Shown: piece after piece, positions 61,111-64,000 of the stretch
How positions within the stretch are numbered: the first letter of the stretch is position 1
How the letters are laid out: each line of letters opens with the position of its first letter
Assembly (NCBI GenBank): GCA_021234155.1
Contig: JAJEKV010000235.1
Location: 186,001 to 250,000, forward strand
Length of the DNA: 64,000 nucleotides
Reading direction: 5' to 3'
DNA from: Isoetes taiwanensis
Taxonomy: Eukaryota > Streptophyta > Lycopodiopsida > Isoetales > Isoetaceae
Translations under genes and position numbers: made by a program
The notes under the pieces: generated by a model
What the model was told of the DNA's origin: nothing
The model's database searches: none
What the model saw: only the letters and a program-made list of their open reading frames with translations

Positions 61111-61120
61111 TTGCCTACCC

Positions 61121-61640
61121 TGATTGCTATATTAAATGAAATGTATATGTGATTGATATATGCATTGAGAGTCCACGTTTGTTAAATTTTAAGCATTCAA
61201 TAACAAATGAAATATAAAATTTTGTGTCATAAGCAAGCCACATATTGAAGATAAATGTGTATATAATTTCATTCCACAAAATAATAGAATAGAATAGAAT
61301 ATGATTTTATCGTCCACGGGTTGTTGTGTTGTTTGATTTGTGCTTAGAGTGTGCGCAACTAGGCTCTAGAAATGTATTATTGCATCAAAAATTTTGATGC
61401 CTTTTTTTTTAATACAAGAATTTGTTTCTCCTATATTCCTTGTCTCTCTTTCTCGAGGACTTTGAATTATATGGAATGACTTATGAATTGTATATCTATT
61501 ATCGGGTTGTTGCAGGATTAGAGGTGCCATACAATGCAGAAAAGGATGGAAAATTGTCACGATTCTCCGTGACAACGCTTTCCAAAACCTGCAACTCAAG
61601 CTCTGACGAAGTTGGTCATACTGGGACTGCACCAAAGAGG
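61121..61640. other. Stretch between the CACTA gene and the third gypsy element
   Basis: AT-rich, with a short AATAG repeat at about 61284-61300. If the third gypsy element has a 5' LTR, its end should lie here, but neither a TG...CA pair nor a primer site was identified. Confidence 0.4.
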
Positions 61641-64000
61641 AAGCGTTCATGGATGCCGATGAACACCTCCGGGAGTTATACTACGCGATGCACGACTTCT
61701 TTAATCTCTTAGTCATCAGCCCGACCTTCGACTATCAGGATGCTATAATCCAGGCTTGGGCCAGATATAAACTAGTCCGCGCAGTGAGGGAGAGCCCATT
61801 ATTCGATCCTCTATCCCCTTACAATACCCTAGATCAATCCTTGTGTTAACTCTCCTTTGTACAAATGCAATTTTCAATTTTATTGGGTGTTTCCGGCTCT
61901 ATGCCCTTTGTAACTATATGTATATCTTAATGTCAAGTGATTTCTTCACAATGCTCTTGTCGTAATTATCTGGCATAATGTGCTTATCTCGATTTCATTT
62001 GTATCTTAGGCACTGCTCGTCCCCCTCCATGGGCAACATTAGTGCCACTGGACCGTTTTACACCCGAACAAGAGCTCACCATTATGAAGCGCCAGCTTAC
62101 TGAGCTCCAAGCACAAGTATTGCAAACCAATCTACCCTTGGCACCACAGGAATACGGGCCTGAGATTCCTGTTCTACCGAACCAATAGCCACCGCCACCC
62201 ACACCAGCACTTGCTCCGATTACAGCTACTCGATCGAAGCGAGCACGCAGTAGCTCATCCTCGGATGCCACCTCTGAGTCTTCAGATTCGTCCGATTCTT
62301 CTAAGAACGAGGCCGACCATGCCAAATCTAAGAAAAAGGATTACCAGAAAACCTTGGACTCGGCCATTACTAGTATCTGGAAGAATCGTAAGTTGGCGCA
62401 GTTCTCACGAAAAAGCAGATCAGGAGTAGATTCCGAGTCTTGGCTAGACGAGATGCAGGAATTTGGCAAATCTTATGGTACGACCGAGAAGGACATTGGC
62501 AAGGTTGCCACCACGAATCTTTCAGGGTCTGCCCGCATATGGTGGAAGGGATATGCTCGCTCACACGGGTTGACTAGAGGGAGGTGCCTCTACAATTTTT
62601 TTGCTAAGGCCTTCAAATCTCATTACGTTCCCAGGGCTCACTGCTGCCAGCAAATTCAAACCTTCTGGACAGAAGAACATGACCGTCCAAACTACACGGA
62701 TGAGTTCATGAGGTTGCGTTTGTACGTCCCAGGGAGAAATGAGCGCACTGCAGTTGAGAGATACATTGAGGGGTTGTCCCCTACCTTGAGGAAGATAATT
62801 TGAGCAATAGACCCTAAAACAGTAGCAGAAGCAGAGGCTAAAGCTCTTAGCCTAGAAGAGGATGCTCCTAAGTATCAGCCGCCGCGACCCTCTTCTTTTG
62901 GTCAGAATAGGGGTTATGCACCTTACAGGGGACGTTCCCCTAACCCGGGGCCTCCCGCCTCGACTGGATATCAGAAACTAGAGAAGAAAGTCTCCGTTTC
63001 AGTACCATAGAAGTCTACCAACACCAGGGGGACTTTTAAAGACATTCTCCAAGCCATTCCCAAGGAGGCTCGTGACCAGTTACGTCGGGACAAGGCTTGC
63101 TATCGATGCTTCCACCCGGGACACTGTATGCAGGAATGCCCCTACATCACACAGACTGTGCAGGCCGCCCTTACCGAAGTGGATTGGGAAGGTACAGGGG
63201 ACCCAAACCATCCAGACAGTATTGTTGACGAGGATGCGCCTGACTATACACAAGGTGAGTCTCATATTTATGTTGCTGTTGAAACGAGCCAAGCCAATCA
63301 TCAACCTTCTGTCATTTCCACAGTTGGCCAATTAGACTGTAAGCCCTTTATTATCCTCATGGATACCGGCAGCACGCACAATTTTGCCTTCCCTAGAATG
63401 GCAGAGGCTTTGCAGCTCACTCTCTTGAAATCTAAGCCACATCCAGTTACGTTGGCTAGTGGTGTCGTGCGCCACACACGGGGTCGACGATTAACTTGAA
63501 CATCCAACTGCCAGGAGCACCCGTTGCTCTAGGAGCCAAGATAATGGATATTGGTCGCTATGATCTCATTGTGGGCATGGAGTTCCGCAAAGGCCAACAT
63601 TGATTGTGAAAAGCGAGAAGTTACCTTCAATGCAGCCAACGGAGCCCGAGTGACCATAGCAGGTAAATTGGTTGTTCCCATTTCATTACGCCAGTTGCAT
63701 AGAGCTCTCAAGAAATCTCAGGTTATTGGCATGATTTGACTTGCTTCGATAGAAGCCAAGTCTAAGCAAGTTGAAGTTCTTGATAGCTTGCCTCCAGCAA
63801 TAGCACTTGTTCTTCGGGAATACCATAACCTTTTCCCGGAAGAAATTCATCGGTTGCCACCCTTTAGAGGTGTGGAGTGTGAAATTACCTTGGAACCAGG
63901 CACCAAGCCTACCAGCAAGGCTTCATATCGAATGAGCACTCCTGAATTAACCGAACTTAAGAAGCAGTTACAAGAGTTCCTCCAAATTGGGCTTCATTCA
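61640..64000 (+). mobile_element. Third Ty3/gypsy element, gag-protease-RT start, runs off window
   Basis: Plus strand. 61649-61849 and 62000-62800 carry gag; the core shows ESWLDEMQEFGKSYG, LSGSARIWWKGYAR and YVPGRNERTAVERYIEGLSP. A CCHC knuckle CYRCFHPGHCMQECP lies at about 63100-63145. The protease has IILMDTGSTHNFAFP at about 63350, and the polyprotein reaches ECEITLEPGTKP at about 63880, the start of the reverse transcriptase. Breaks are present, several in gag and protease. LTRs and most of pol lie outside the window. Confidence 0.8.

Larger units (their letters stand above)
54190..61120 (-). mobile_element. CACTA (En/Spm) transposon, TNP2 transposase gene, split by a LINE
   Basis: Minus-strand TNP2 motifs run from 61110 to 60180 and resume at about 54900 to 54190, in correct order. 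The plus-strand LINE between them explains the gap. TNP2 cuts at the CACTA ends. Terminal CACTA repeats were not located, so the element's true ends are unknown. Confidence 0.8.

Overview
The window looks like nuclear DNA of a land plant. It holds a spliced, plant-type CLC-c-like anion transporter gene with dicot-style short introns. The rest is a dense mosaic of plant transposons: L1-type LINEs, a Tat-related Ty3/gypsy element, a CACTA (En/Spm) transposase and tRNA-derived SINE-like repeats. A DIRS/Ngaro-type tyrosine-recombinase retroelement is also present. These are rarely reported in land plants, so a bryophyte, lycophyte, fern or gymnosperm seems more likely than a flowering plant; that is a weak inference. 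No tRNA, rRNA, CRISPR or bacterial feature was seen.

Layout. 1-6816: an L1-type LINE (LINE-A, +) that inserted into a second kind of LINE (LINE-B, -, 6817-9960). A separate LINE-B-type fragment lies at 10030-10570. 10600-11433: a tandem SINE-like array (-). 12006-12155: a palindromic MITE-like unit. 12524-15724: the one convincing host gene, seven exons on the minus strand and fully open when spliced (747 aa). 18420-19560: a second tandem SINE-like array (+). 20500-20730: a PPR relic. 21907-40157: a tandem gypsy array on the minus strand with three LTRs and two internal regions, bounded by one 5-bp target duplication. 41989-52553: remains of another gypsy element (+), interrupted by the DIRS-like element at about 43594-51240. 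52554-53604: an inverted LTR half together with LINE fragments. 54190-61120: a CACTA transposase gene (-) split by a LINE-B-type copy (+, about 54960-60180). 61640-64000: a third gypsy element (+) running off the window.

Three points stand out: the intact three-LTR array, whose internal region carries an extra RNase H domain before the reverse transcriptase; the plant DIRS-like element; and the fact that differences between the array copies fall mostly at CAG/CTG trinucleotides, which suggests methylation-linked sequencing error rather than real decay.
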